From NCBI GenBank assembly GCA_963850195.1, contig CAWKKD010000009.1:248001-312000 (forward strand): a stretch of DNA of 64,000 bases, written 5' to 3'. The DNA is from Actinoallomurus sp963850195 (GTDB taxonomy: Bacteria > Actinomycetota > Actinomycetes > Streptosporangiales > Streptosporangiaceae). Of this stretch, positions 34,475 to 42,677 are shown one piece after another (position 1 is the stretch's first letter; each line of letters begins with the position of its first letter). A model generated the notes under the pieces. The model was given only the letters and a program-made list of their open reading frames with translations. It was not told the DNA's origin and did not search any database. The position numbers were made by a program, and so were the translations under genes.

Positions 34475-34676
34475 CTACCAGCGGGCCCACGACCGCGGCG
34501 AGATCGACCTCGAGCGCATCCCCTCAGCCGTACTCGCCATGCCGTTCGACCTGGTGCGACACGACATGCTCATGGACCTCAGGCCACTGAAGCCCGCACG
34601 CATCCAGTCGATCGTCGACGAACTCTTCCTGCCCCTCGTGCAGAATCATGACGGCTCGCACATCCGGGCCCTTTGA
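34460..34676 (+). pseudogene. C-terminal fragment of a TetR-family regulator
   Basis: The plus frame contains RTIYQRAHDRGEIDLERIPS then AVLAMPFDLVRHDMLMDL and ARIQSIVDELFLPLV, a recognisable TetR C-terminal segment (YQRAHDRGEIDL...VDELFLPLV). No HTH precedes it. It starts back-to-back with the monooxygenase fragment on the other strand, as if one deletion removed the 5' parts of a divergent regulator/monooxygenase pair. Confidence 0.7.
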
Positions 34677-34685
34677 AGGGGGGAT

Positions 34686-34929
34686 CACGTCGGCCCCTCA
34701 CCCGTCGACCGCGTCGACTCTGGCTCCAGGCACCACCTGATCGTCGACCGTCACGGAATCCCGCTCACCGGCGGAAACCGGCGCGACGTCACCCGGCTCC
34801 TGTCCCTGCTGGACGCGGTCCCGCCGGTCCGGGGTCTGTGGGGGACGCCCCGCCGCAGGCCCCGGCGGCTGTACGCCGACCGGCGCTACGACTTCGACAA
34901 GTACCGCCGCCTGCGCGGCGAACGAGACC
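34686..34929 (+). pseudogene. IS5-family transposase remnant
   Basis: The plus frame reads GPSPVDRVDSGSRHHLIVDR then HGIPLTGGNRRDVTRLLSLL and RLYADRRYDFDKYRRLRG. This is the central DDE region of an IS5-type transposase (GPNPVDR.RPGSKHHL, VTLTGGNRNDV, LYADRGYD), with a short internal deletion between HGIPL and TGGN. Both ends are missing and no terminal repeats were found. Confidence 0.75.
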
Positions 34930-34947
34930 TGTCGGAGACGCCCCCGC

Positions 34948-36039
34948 TCAGAGGCCGCCGTCGCGGCGCAGGCGGCGCGTGCTCATGACGCCGGCCGGGA
35001 TCGGCGCCCAGAACGTGATGACGCGGAACAGGAGCACCGCCTGGGCCGCCGCGGTGGCCGGCACGCTGATCGCGGTCAGCATCGTGATCAGCGCCGCCTC
35101 GGTGGAGCCCACACCGGCCGGCATGGGCACCGCGGCGCCGACGGTCGAGCCCAGCAGGTAGACGCCGATCAGCGCGCCCACGGACGTGTGTCCCACGTCC
35201 GGTACGGCCAGCACGCTGACCGTGAACGCGAGCGACAGCGCCACGTTGGCCCCGGTGGCGGCGGTCAACGCCCGCAGCAGGCAGCGCGGCCGCGACAGGG
35301 CGTGCCGCAGCGACCGCATCACGCCGGTGAGCGCCTCGCGTACGCGGGCGCGCGCCCGGGTCGAGCGGCGAAACGCCATCGCGAGCCCGATCGCGATCAC
35401 CGCGCAGCCGCCGGCCAGCGCCGCGGGCACCACCGCCGGGCAGTGGCGCGGCACCAGCCGGCCGAGGTCGATGACCGCCTGACCGGACGGCGCCGTGGCG
35501 CTCCAGACGATGACGGCCGCCGCGACCAGTGCGAGCTTGGTGACGCCGCGTACGAGGCCGACGATGGCGACCGCGGCGGTCGCCTCGCATCCGGCCAGCC
35601 CGCGCCGCGTCAGGTAGCGGCAGGTGACCGCCGCCGAGCCCAGCCCGCCGGGCGCGACGCGGTTCGCTGCGGCGCCAGCGAACTGCGAGGTCATGATGTC
35701 CCACACGCCGAGGCGGCGTCCGGACACGCCGTCCGCCGCCGCGCGTACGCCGAGCGAGGACGCCAGGTAGTGCAGGGCGGTCAGGCCCGCGAGCACCGGA
35801 ACGAGCCCCCAGCGGAGCCGTGCCGCGCCCTCGGAGAGGGCGGCCGTCCGGCTCCACAGGTCGTCGGCGATGTCGAGGTCGGCCAGCCGAGCGGAGGCGA
35901 TGAGTCCGAGCGACGCGGTTGCGAGCAGCGCGAGGACGATCCCGGGCCGCACCGGCATGCGCGCGGCGAGCGACCCGTCCGGCCGTGCCACGAAGGCGTC
36001 GGCGGCGGGTTCTTCCCGTACGAGGACGCTTCGGCTCAT
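34948..36039 (-). CDS. LPG synthase/UPF0104-type flippase-like membrane protein
   Basis: A 363-residue polytopic membrane protein of the lysylphosphatidylglycerol-synthase transmembrane (UPF0104, flippase-like) family, without the C-terminal aminoacyl-transfer domain. Its hallmarks are the loop FAGAAANRVAPGGLGSAAVT and the C-terminal VPMPAGVGSTEAALITML. Members are linked to flipping of lipids or lipid-linked glycans. Start at ATG 36039. The downstream end runs close to the IS5 remnant. Confidence 0.82.
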   Translation of the reverse strand: MSRSVLVREEPAADAFVARPDGSLAARMPVRPGIVLALLATASLGLIASARLADLDIADDLWSRTAALSEGAARLRWGLVPVLAGLTALHYLASSLGVRAAADGVSGRRLGVWDIMTSQFAGAAANRVAPGGLGSAAVTCRYLTRRGLAGCEATAAVAIVGLVRGVTKLALVAAAVIVWSATAPSGQAVIDLGRLVPRHCPAVVPAALAGGCAVIAIGLAMAFRRSTRARARVREALTGVMRSLRHALSRPRCLLRALTAATGANVALSLAFTVSVLAVPDVGHTSVGALIGVYLLGSTVGAAVPMPAGVGSTEAALITMLTAISVPATAAAQAVLLFRVITFWAPIPAGVMSTRRLRRDGGL

Positions 36040-36648
36040 GAGATCACTGTCCCCCAGGCGGACCTATCCCGGCCGAACACGAGGTGACCACAGGCCGTCA
36101 TCTCGCGACCGAACGGGCGGAGCCTTGTCGGTGCCTCTCGGCGGTCCACGGGCCGGTGGTCCGGTCCGTGTTCTTCCCGGCCGGGGGGAGGCCGTAGTGA
36201 TCGATGGACTCGGTGAACGTGCCCACTTTGACCAGGGCACCCATGACGGTCATTTCGCCGGTGGATCGGTCGTCCTCGTCGTTGGTAACGATGGGGCGGA
36301 CTGGTGCGGGTGTGGCCTCATCGTAGGCACGCTTCGCCGCCGAAGTCGCCCGCACGCGTGGATCCGGAGAGACGGTCCGGCCCGCCCGCACGCTCCCTCC
36401 GGGCCTGCGTGCCGGTACGAAAGCCGAGGTCGGCGTCCTCGGAGCCGAGCCGTCACAACCCCGCTCACCGTGCATGCGCACCTCCACCGCTTCCGTCCCT
36501 GTGGCCACTCCCTTCTTACTCCGATGGTACGTCCGCCAGGCTTCGCGACCCGCCGACGGTCGGTCCGCTGCGAGGCCTCGACCAGGGCGAAGGCCATCAG
36601 GTGCCACCAGGGCGGTGAATATCGGTACATCATCGGTAAAATCGCGCC
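36040..36648. other. intergenic region without a supported gene
   Basis: About 600 bases with no gene I can support. A leftward open frame (36098-36607) has no start signal and no recognisable motif. Bases 36608-36640 before the BlaI gene carry a direct repeat ATCGGTA spaced by about 12 bases (ATCGGTACATCATCGGTA), which may be part of its promoter or operator. Confidence 0.4.
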
Positions 36649-36999
36649 ATGACCGGACGGCGAGGGGCGGGGCAGCTCGAAGGGGAGATCCTGGGTGCGC
36701 TCTGGGCCGCCGACCGCCCGATGACGCCCGCCGAGGTCCAGGCGGAGCTGGGCGCGGATCTCGCGTACAACACGGTGCACACGATCTTGAAGCGGCTCTG
36801 GGACAAGGGCCTGGTCATCCGGGACGCCGAGGGCCGGCGCGGAGCGTACCTGCCCGCGAAGGAGGCGACCGAGCTCGCCGCCGAGGTGATGCACGACGTG
36901 CTGCGGCGGGAGCCGGACCGGGCCGGGGTGCTGCAGAGGTTCGTGACCGGGCTCGGCCCCGACGACGAGGACATGCTCAGGAGACTGCTCGGCGCCTGA
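36649..36999 (+). CDS. BlaI/MecI/CopY-family repressor without its usual partner
   Basis: A 116-residue penicillinase-repressor-type winged helix (LEGEILGALWAADRPMTPAE, then ADLAYNTVHTILKRLWDKGL). Relatives bind TACA/TGTA palindromes and are inactivated by cleavage through an M56 membrane peptidase encoded next to them, usually just downstream. No such peptidase is present here: 12 bases after the stop begins a MITE-like element and then an IS630 insertion, which may have replaced the partner. Confidence 0.9.
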   Translation: MTGRRGAGQLEGEILGALWAADRPMTPAEVQAELGADLAYNTVHTILKRLWDKGLVIRDAEGRRGAYLPAKEATELAAEVMHDVLRREPDRAGVLQRFVTGLGPDDEDMLRRLLGA

Positions 37000-37011
37000 G
37001 GGCAGTCCCGA

Positions 37012-37171
37012 GGGCGTGTCTGACAGATCGCGTTCGTAGCGAGCGGCGTCCAGACGGCGCGTCGCAAGGCGGAGGAGGGAGCCAGCCCGGTGTCGGCTGG
37101 CGACTGACGACAACGCGGCGAGGCGTCGTCCGGACGCCGCGCAGCCGGACAGGGATTTGTCAGACACGCCC
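37012..37171. mobile_element. MITE-like element, copy 1
   Basis: A 160-base non-coding element with perfect 14-base terminal inverted repeats GGGCGTGTCTGACA (37012-37025) and TGTCAGACACGCCC (37158-37171). A shortened copy lies at 50314-50370. Its right end abuts the IS630 element exactly. The size and lack of coding capacity suggest trans-mobilisation by an unrelated transposase. Confidence 0.75.
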
Positions 37172-38312
37172 TAGTGTTGTGAGTCGTTAATTCGCTGACT
37201 ATCGTTACGGTTGGCTCATGAGTCGTGAGCCGGGTCGCCCGAAGTTGCCGTTGACCTTGTCCGTGGATGAGCGGGTGACGCTTGAGCGGTGGGCGCGGCG
37301 CCGTAAATCGGCGCAGGCGCTGGCGTTGCGGGCCAGGATCGTCTTGGCGTGCGCGGGTGGGGCGACGAACACGGCGGTTGCGGAGAATCTCCAGGTCACC
37401 CGGCAGATGGTCGGTAAGTGGCGGGTGCGGTTCATCGAGTCGGGGCTGGAAGGGCTGGCCGATGAATCGCGCCCGGGAGCGCCGAGGAAGATCACCGATG
37501 AGGCGGTCGAGGCGGTGGTCGTCAAAACGCTGGAGACCAAGCCCGTCGATGCCACGCACTGGTCGACCCGGTCGATGGCGGCGGCGACCGGCATGTCACA
37601 GACGGCGGTCTCGCGGATCTGGCGGGCGTTCGGTCTCAAGCCGCATAGGCAGGAGACTTTCAAGCTGTCGGCTGATCCGCAGTTCGTGGAGAAGGTCCGT
37701 GACGTCGTCGGGCTGTATCTGAATCCTCCGGAGCGGGCGCTGGTGTTGTGCGCGGATGAAAAGACCCAGGTCCAGGCGCTGGATCGCTCCCAGCCGGTGC
37801 TGCCCATGATGCCCGGGGTGCCAGAACGGGCCAGCCATGACTACATCCGCGCCGGCACCACCGACCTGTTCGCCGCCCTGGAAGTCGCCACCGGCAAGGT
37901 GATCACTCAGATGCATTCACGGCACCGGGCGATCGAGTTCCGAAAGTTCCTCAACACCATCGACCGGCAGGTCCCCACCGGCCTGGACGTCCATCTGATC
38001 TGCGACAACCTGTCCACCCACAAAACCCAGGCGATCAAGAACTGGCTGGTACGCCACCCGCGTTTCCATCTGCACTTCACCCCGACCGGAGCCTCCTGGC
38101 TGAACCTCATCGAACGGTGGTTCGCCGAAATCACCACGAAACTCATCCGCCGGGGCGTACACCGATCGGTCAAAGACCTCCAGCAGGACATCACCGCTTG
38201 GACCGACCACTGGAACAGCGACCCCCGCCCGTACGTGTGGACCAAGACCGCCGATGAGATCCTCGAGACCCTCGCCGCATATTGTCAGCGAATTAACGAC
38301 TCACAACACTAG
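37171..38312 (+). mobile_element. IS630-family insertion sequence, complete
   Basis: A 1142-base element bounded by perfect 29-base inverted repeats (37171-37199 and 38284-38312; outer ends CTAGTGTTGTGAGTCG and its complement). CTAG occurs at both ends, consistent with IS630-type insertion and TA duplication inside a CTAG target. It contains one intact transposase gene. The left end coincides with the right end of the MITE-like element. Confidence 0.92.
37218..38312 (+). CDS. IS630-family transposase
   Basis: A 364-residue transposase. The N-terminus has two HTH segments (AVAENLQVTRQMVGKW, AAATGMSQTAVSRIW). The catalytic DDE triad is visible as LCADEKTQ, HLICDNLSTHK and ASWLNLIERWF. The reading frame is complete with no stops or frameshifts, and its TAG stop is part of the right terminal inverted repeat. 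It looks recently active. Confidence 0.95.
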   Translation: MSREPGRPKLPLTLSVDERVTLERWARRRKSAQALALRARIVLACAGGATNTAVAENLQVTRQMVGKWRVRFIESGLEGLADESRPGAPRKITDEAVEAVVVKTLETKPVDATHWSTRSMAAATGMSQTAVSRIWRAFGLKPHRQETFKLSADPQFVEKVRDVVGLYLNPPERALVLCADEKTQVQALDRSQPVLPMMPGVPERASHDYIRAGTTDLFAALEVATGKVITQMHSRHRAIEFRKFLNTIDRQVPTGLDVHLICDNLSTHKTQAIKNWLVRHPRFHLHFTPTGASWLNLIERWFAEITTKLIRRGVHRSVKDLQQDITAWTDHWNSDPRPYVWTKTADEILETLAAYCQRINDSQH

Positions 38313-39781
38313 TCGCGCGGTGCCGTCGACGGGCGGGTCGGGACGTAGACGCGCCAGTGGTGGCCGGCCGGGGTGGTGAGCTGGTAGCGGTTCCAGTCGT
38401 GGGCGTAGGAGGGGCGTGCGCCGGTCCACTCGATGGTCGCGAACCGGCCCGCGCGCGCCGCGGTGAGCAGACCGGCGAGCGCGACGGACGTGTCGTGGCC
38501 GGTGATCTGGATCGAGCGGCAGCCGGCGTAGAAGGCGAGGGGCGGGGCCTGCTCGCCGGAGACCGTGCACGGCGGGCGTACGCCCAGGTCGTGCAGGGCG
38601 ATCGCGATCGAGACGAACTCCATGCGCGCGGACCGCTGGTACGTCACGACGCGTGCGAGCACCAGCTGCTGGCCGGCGGACAGGAACGCGAGCCCGGTGA
38701 GGGCGGCGCCCATCGCCGCGACGCGCCACCGGCGGCGGCCGATCGTGGCGGCGCCGGTCAGCAGGGACGCCACCGGCAGGGCGAGCAGCGCGTACGAGGG
38801 GATCAGGAAGCGCGGCGCGGCGTAGCCGACGAGTAGGAGGTACGAGGCGCCGATCGTTGCGCCGCAGGCGGTGGGGACGGCGAGCGCCCGCGCGCGTCCC
38901 TCGCGGACCGCGAGGGCGAGACCGGCGACGGCCAGTACGGGCACCAGCGGCCACCAGAGGGAGAGCGGTGAGACGTGCCAGGTCGCCTCGCCGCACGGCC
39001 GGCACAGCAGGTAGTCGTTGAGCGCGTGGAACTCCATGCGCGCGCCTGAGGGGTGCCAGCCCAGCCCGCCCTCGGTCCGGCTGGAGGCGTTGAGGCGGCG
39101 CACCGGGCCGTCGAACCGGGAGTACGCCTCGACGATCCACTGGATCGCCCCGGCGGCCGGGCCCGCCAGCACGGCGGCCGACAGGACCAGGCGCCGCCGC
39201 CCGGCGAGCGCGATCGCGACGACCAGGGGCAGCGCGATCCACACGGCGTCGCCGGGCCGCATCAGCGCGACGAACGCCAGGCTCAGCGCGAGGCACAGCG
39301 GCGCGCGGGCACCGGTGCCGCGGACCGTGCGCACGAACCAGCCGGTCGCGGCGACGGCGCCGTACGCGACGTAGAGGTTCGGCATGACCTCGTTGCCGTA
39401 GAACTGAACCATCCACAGGCTGACGAAGAGCAGCGCGGCGACCGCCGCGGTGACAGGACGGACGAGGCGGGTCCACGGCCAGTACGCCAGCACGAGCCCC
39501 ACCGACGACAGCGCGGTCATGTAGACGCGGAGCGCGACGAGCGACGGCGTGAGGGCGACCAGCGGCGCGGGCAGCAGCGTCACCCCACGGGCGCGCGGCG
39601 CGCTGAAGAACGCCGACGGCACGTGTGGATCGACCTGGCTCACGTAGACGGTCTCGTCCCAGCCGAGCCTCACGCGTGTGGTGACGGCGACGAGCTGGAC
39701 GACCGCGTAGGCGGTCGCGACCGCCACCAGAGGGATTGCTGGGCGAGAGGCGAACCTGCTCACCCGTCCGGGAGGCATCAC
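38309..39781 (-). CDS. GT-C-like multi-spanning membrane protein
   Basis: A 490-residue protein with about 10-12 membrane helices and a large extracytoplasmic C-terminal region. An early acidic pair in the first outer loop (LGWDETVYVSQVDPHVP) fits the D/E-containing loop of GT-C glycosyltransferases that use polyprenyl-phosphate sugars. The stop codon lies in the CTAG target site at the IS630 end, so the C-terminus may be intact or slightly shortened. The start is GTG 39781 followed directly by ATG. It probably belongs to the leftward envelope cluster ending here. Confidence 0.65.
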   Translation of the reverse strand: MMPPGRVSRFASRPAIPLVAVATAYAVVQLVAVTTRVRLGWDETVYVSQVDPHVPSAFFSAPRARGVTLLPAPLVALTPSLVALRVYMTALSSVGLVLAYWPWTRLVRPVTAAVAALLFVSLWMVQFYGNEVMPNLYVAYGAVAATGWFVRTVRGTGARAPLCLALSLAFVALMRPGDAVWIALPLVVAIALAGRRRLVLSAAVLAGPAAGAIQWIVEAYSRFDGPVRRLNASSRTEGGLGWHPSGARMEFHALNDYLLCRPCGEATWHVSPLSLWWPLVPVLAVAGLALAVREGRARALAVPTACGATIGASYLLLVGYAAPRFLIPSYALLALPVASLLTGAATIGRRRWRVAAMGAALTGLAFLSAGQQLVLARVVTYQRSARMEFVSIAIALHDLGVRPPCTVSGEQAPPLAFYAGCRSIQITGHDTSVALAGLLTAARAGRFATIEWTGARPSYAHDWNRYQLTTPAGHHWRVYVPTRPSTAPRD

Positions 39782-39797
39782 CCTACAGAGTGTAGGG
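39781..39797. promoter_or_regulatory. CTACA/TGTAG palindrome at the GT-C gene start
   Basis: CCCTACAGAGTGTAGGG is a perfect 7-3-7 palindrome overlapping the first codon of the GT-C-like gene. The CTACA-N3-TGTAG core resembles BlaI-family operators, and a BlaI gene lies 2.8 kb away. Confidence 0.5.
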
Positions 39798-39862
39798 TCA
39801 AGCCCGACCGGCGCACATGATGAAGGTAGGTAGATCTCTTGACCGCCCCATGGGGCGGCGGA

Positions 39863-40939
39863 TCACCCGCGCCGGCCGAGCCAGCGCAGCGCCGGGGTCA
39901 GCTCGCGGTTCCACACGCTGAAGTGGTGACCGCCGGTGGGCAGGGTGATGGTCGCGACGCGCATCGGCGGGCGTACGAGCGAGACGAAGCGCAGCGTCTG
40001 CCGGTAGTCCCCTTCGCCGACCCGGCTCGTCGTGACGAGGACGTCGACCGGCGGCGGTGGCCGGTGCCGCAGCCGCCACTCGAGGTCGTTCTCCGCCCGG
40101 TACGCGCGGCTGCCGCCGTACAGGTCGCCGGTGGTGAAGTCCTTGATCGCCCCGTAGTAACCCGACAGCGAGATCGCCGCGCCGAACCGGTCGGAATGGC
40201 GCATGGCCAGCTTGAGCGCACAGTAGCCGCCGGTGGAGTCGCCGAGCGTGCTCCAGCCGACGGGATCGACGACGGTCCGGTACGCGCCGCGGAGTGCGGC
40301 CGGCAGGTCCTGCGCGAAGAACGTCTCCGCCGCCGGGCCGTGGGGCACGTCGGTGCACTCGGTGTCGCGCGGCGGCGCGACCGTCGGGCGCGTCATCACG
40401 AAGATCGTCGGTGGCAGCCGTCCCGCCTCGATCTCGAGCGCCGCCGTCTGCGGGAGGCGCAGCCGCGAGACGAGGTTCTGCGCATTGCCCGGGTAGCCGG
40501 TGATGGCGACGCTCACCGGGAACCGCGCGGCCGGGTCGCGAAAGTACTGCGGCGGCAGGTAGACGTACGCGCGGGTCGTGATGCCCGAACGCGCGCCGTG
40601 GATCAGCACCGCCTCGAGGCGGCCGTCGCGTTCGGGCATCCGGTTCTGGTCGGCGAACGCGTCGGGTACGGGTACGACGGGCCGCCGGTCCGTCGTGGTC
40701 CGCGGCGTGCTCGTGCTCGCGCCCGTGAGCCCGAGCAGGTCGGTCCACGACCCGTAGAACGCGAAGTAGGCGTTGCCCGCCGTGAGCAGGGCCGCCAGCA
40801 GGCAGACCTGGCAGGCGATCAGCAGCGCCGCGCGTCCCGCCGCGCCGGGTACGCGCGGCAGCAGCCAGACCACGAGGGTCAGCGCGCACAGCGCGACCGC
40901 GCAGAAGAGGGCGATGAGGGGTGTACCGGTGAGGCTCAT
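39863..40939 (-). CDS. membrane-anchored alpha/beta-hydrolase-fold esterase (active copy)
   Basis: A 358-residue protein. Two N-terminal helices (about 5-27 and 38-60) anchor it, followed by an esterase-D/mycolyltransferase-like alpha/beta hydrolase domain facing outward. The nucleophile is Ser235 in LGDSTGGYCALK (GxSxG), and a C-terminal histidine pair (338-339, GGHHFSVW) supplies the general base. It has YVYLPPQYFRDPAARFP, typical of this group. It overlaps its upstream paralogue by 4 bases. Acyl transfer or deacylation of a cell-wall component is the likely role. Confidence 0.75.
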   Translation of the reverse strand: MSLTGTPLIALFCAVALCALTLVVWLLPRVPGAAGRAALLIACQVCLLAALLTAGNAYFAFYGSWTDLLGLTGASTSTPRTTTDRRPVVPVPDAFADQNRMPERDGRLEAVLIHGARSGITTRAYVYLPPQYFRDPAARFPVSVAITGYPGNAQNLVSRLRLPQTAALEIEAGRLPPTIFVMTRPTVAPPRDTECTDVPHGPAAETFFAQDLPAALRGAYRTVVDPVGWSTLGDSTGGYCALKLAMRHSDRFGAAISLSGYYGAIKDFTTGDLYGGSRAYRAENDLEWRLRHRPPPPVDVLVTTSRVGEGDYRQTLRFVSLVRPPMRVATITLPTGGHHFSVWNRELTPALRWLGRRG

Positions 40940-41982
40940 CGGCGCTCCGGCCCAAGCCGCCGGTCGAACCAGCCGAGGATGCCGGGCAGGTCGCGCCGCC
41001 AGGTGGGCAGCGCGCCGTCGCCGCCGGTGAGGGCGATGACGCCACCGCGCATCGGCGGGCGTACGAGGGCCGCGAACGGCCGCGCGGCGCCGGCCCCGCC
41101 GTCGATCGTGACCAGATCGGCGGGCGGCGGCGGCCGGTGCCGCAGGCGCCAGACGAGGTCGTTCTCGTCGCGGATCGCGGCACTGCGGCCGTACAGGTCG
41201 CCGGGCGGTGCCGCGTACGTGGTGGCGGCCGAGGCGCCCGCGGTGAACCGGTCGCTGTGCTCCATCACCATCTTGGCCGCGCAGTAGCCGCCGGTCGCGT
41301 CGCCCAGCACGCCCCACCCGCGGTCGCCCTGCGCGACCCGGTACGCGCCCGCGACCGCCATCGGCAGGTCCTGGGACAGGTACGTCCCGTACTGCCGGCC
41401 CTCGGGTACGTCGACGCAGCCCACCGGGCCGGTCATCACGTACACGGTCGGCTGCAGGGCGCGCCGCGCGATCGCGGCCGCGGCCACCGACGGCAGCCGC
41501 AGGCGCGTCACCAGGCCGCGCGCGTCGGACGTGAGGATCAGCACGACGGGGAAGCGCGTGTGCCGGTACGCCCGCTGCGCGTACTGCGGGGGAAGGTAGA
41601 CGTACGCCGGCGCGTACAGGCCGGACCTCGGCCCGCGTACGACGACCGGGTCGAGCCGGCCCTCTTTGGCCGGTACGGTGCGCGCGATCGCGTCGTGGAC
41701 GTGGCGCACGGACAAGATGGGCGCGCCGCGCACGCCCTGTCCCGCGACGACGTTCGCCCCTCCGCCGTTCTCGCCCAGCAGGTCCGGCCACGAGGCGAAG
41801 AAGCCGAAAGAGGCGTTGGCCATCGCGAGGGTCGCGACGGTCAGGCCGAGCTCGGTCCCCAGGACCAGGGCCAGCCGTGCCACCGTGCCGCCGATCCGCG
41901 GCAGTGCCCAGACGCACGCCACCGTCGCCGCGAACGCCAGCAGCACCAGCGACCCCACGAACGGGAGGCCGGTCAGACCCAT
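40936..41982 (-). CDS. esterase paralogue lacking catalytic residues
   Basis: A 348-residue paralogue of the neighbouring esterase, with the same two N-terminal helices and domain (YVYLPPQYAQRAYRHTRFP, DENDLVWRLRHRPPPP). The nucleophile position is Ala229 (LGDATGGYCA), and the C-terminal histidine pair is replaced (GGDGALPTW). The acidic segment VGEGDYRQ of the paralogue becomes GGAGAARP. The reading frame is otherwise intact and conserved, so it looks like a retained pseudoenzyme, perhaps a partner or regulator of the active copy. Confidence 0.72.
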   Translation of the reverse strand: MGLTGLPFVGSLVLLAFAATVACVWALPRIGGTVARLALVLGTELGLTVATLAMANASFGFFASWPDLLGENGGGANVVAGQGVRGAPILSVRHVHDAIARTVPAKEGRLDPVVVRGPRSGLYAPAYVYLPPQYAQRAYRHTRFPVVLILTSDARGLVTRLRLPSVAAAAIARRALQPTVYVMTGPVGCVDVPEGRQYGTYLSQDLPMAVAGAYRVAQGDRGWGVLGDATGGYCAAKMVMEHSDRFTAGASAATTYAAPPGDLYGRSAAIRDENDLVWRLRHRPPPPADLVTIDGGAGAARPFAALVRPPMRGGVIALTGGDGALPTWRRDLPGILGWFDRRLGPERR

Positions 41983-42530
41983 CAGGACGGCTTCCCGTCG
42001 CCGGCGATCGGGCGCAGCCGCGTACGGCGAAGGCGCGCGACGAACCTCCGCAGCGGTCCCTCGAAGATCACGAAGCCGATCAGCGTGACCGTCACGCCCA
42101 CGACGGTGCCGCCCGCGATGTCCTCCGCGTCGGCCCCCGCGAGGGCGAGCGACAGCACCATCACCGCCCACACGGCCGTGCCGGCCAGCCCGTACCTGCG
42201 GCCGACGAGCCAGAGCCCGGCCGCGGTCGCCGCCGCCACCGCGGCGTGGTCGCTCGGCGGAGGCAGGTCCGCCGAGTGCACCACCAGCCCGTGGAACGCC
42301 GTCCACCGCACCGTGGGGAGCCGCTCGATCGGCTGGTCGGCCAGCACGGCGGCGATCACTCCGATCGGTGCCCAGAGCGCGGCGGCCATGGTCGCGTGGC
42401 GCCGCCGACGCGCGGACCACCAGGCCCAGCCGAGCAGGAGCGCGAACGGGAGGAGCCAGGCCGTGACGTACTCCACGGCCGCCGAGCGCAGCAGAAGCGC
42501 CGAGGCGGGGTGGTCGCCGAACATCGTCAC
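41982..42530 (-). CDS. PAP2-like membrane phosphatase, motif incomplete
   Basis: A 182-residue protein with five to six helices resembling PAP2 (type 2 phosphatidic acid/undecaprenyl-pyrophosphate phosphatases). The PSxH motif is present (PPPSDHAAVAAA), and the last motif region reads LSLALAGADAEDIAGG, where active enzymes have SR...H...D; the Arg and His are not seen. It overlaps the dead esterase by one base (TGATG). It could be a degenerate family member. The cluster context suggests lipid-carrier or lipid phosphate chemistry. Confidence 0.6.
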   Translation of the reverse strand: MTMFGDHPASALLLRSAAVEYVTAWLLPFALLLGWAWWSARRRRHATMAAALWAPIGVIAAVLADQPIERLPTVRWTAFHGLVVHSADLPPPSDHAAVAAATAAGLWLVGRRYGLAGTAVWAVMVLSLALAGADAEDIAGGTVVGVTVTLIGFVIFEGPLRRFVARLRRTRLRPIAGDGKPS

Positions 42531-42677
42531 TCGCCTCGCTGGGGTTCGCGGGTCGCCAGAGGCGGCCGCGTACGCACCGGCTCCTTGGTGACCTCAACTC
42601 TAGGGAGACGCGGGTCAGCGAGGGTTCAGCACACGGTTAGCGTCATGCTCACCTTTCCGCCAAGGCTCTGCCAGGAC

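Noticed and set aside
36098..36607. 169-residue leftward open frame upstream of the BlaI gene
   Set aside because: No ribosome site, no recognisable motif and no coding-like pattern.
41137..42591. 484-residue plus-strand open frame opposite the esterase pair
   Set aside because: Antisense to overlapping genes with clear membrane and hydrolase domains; basic low-complexity composition.
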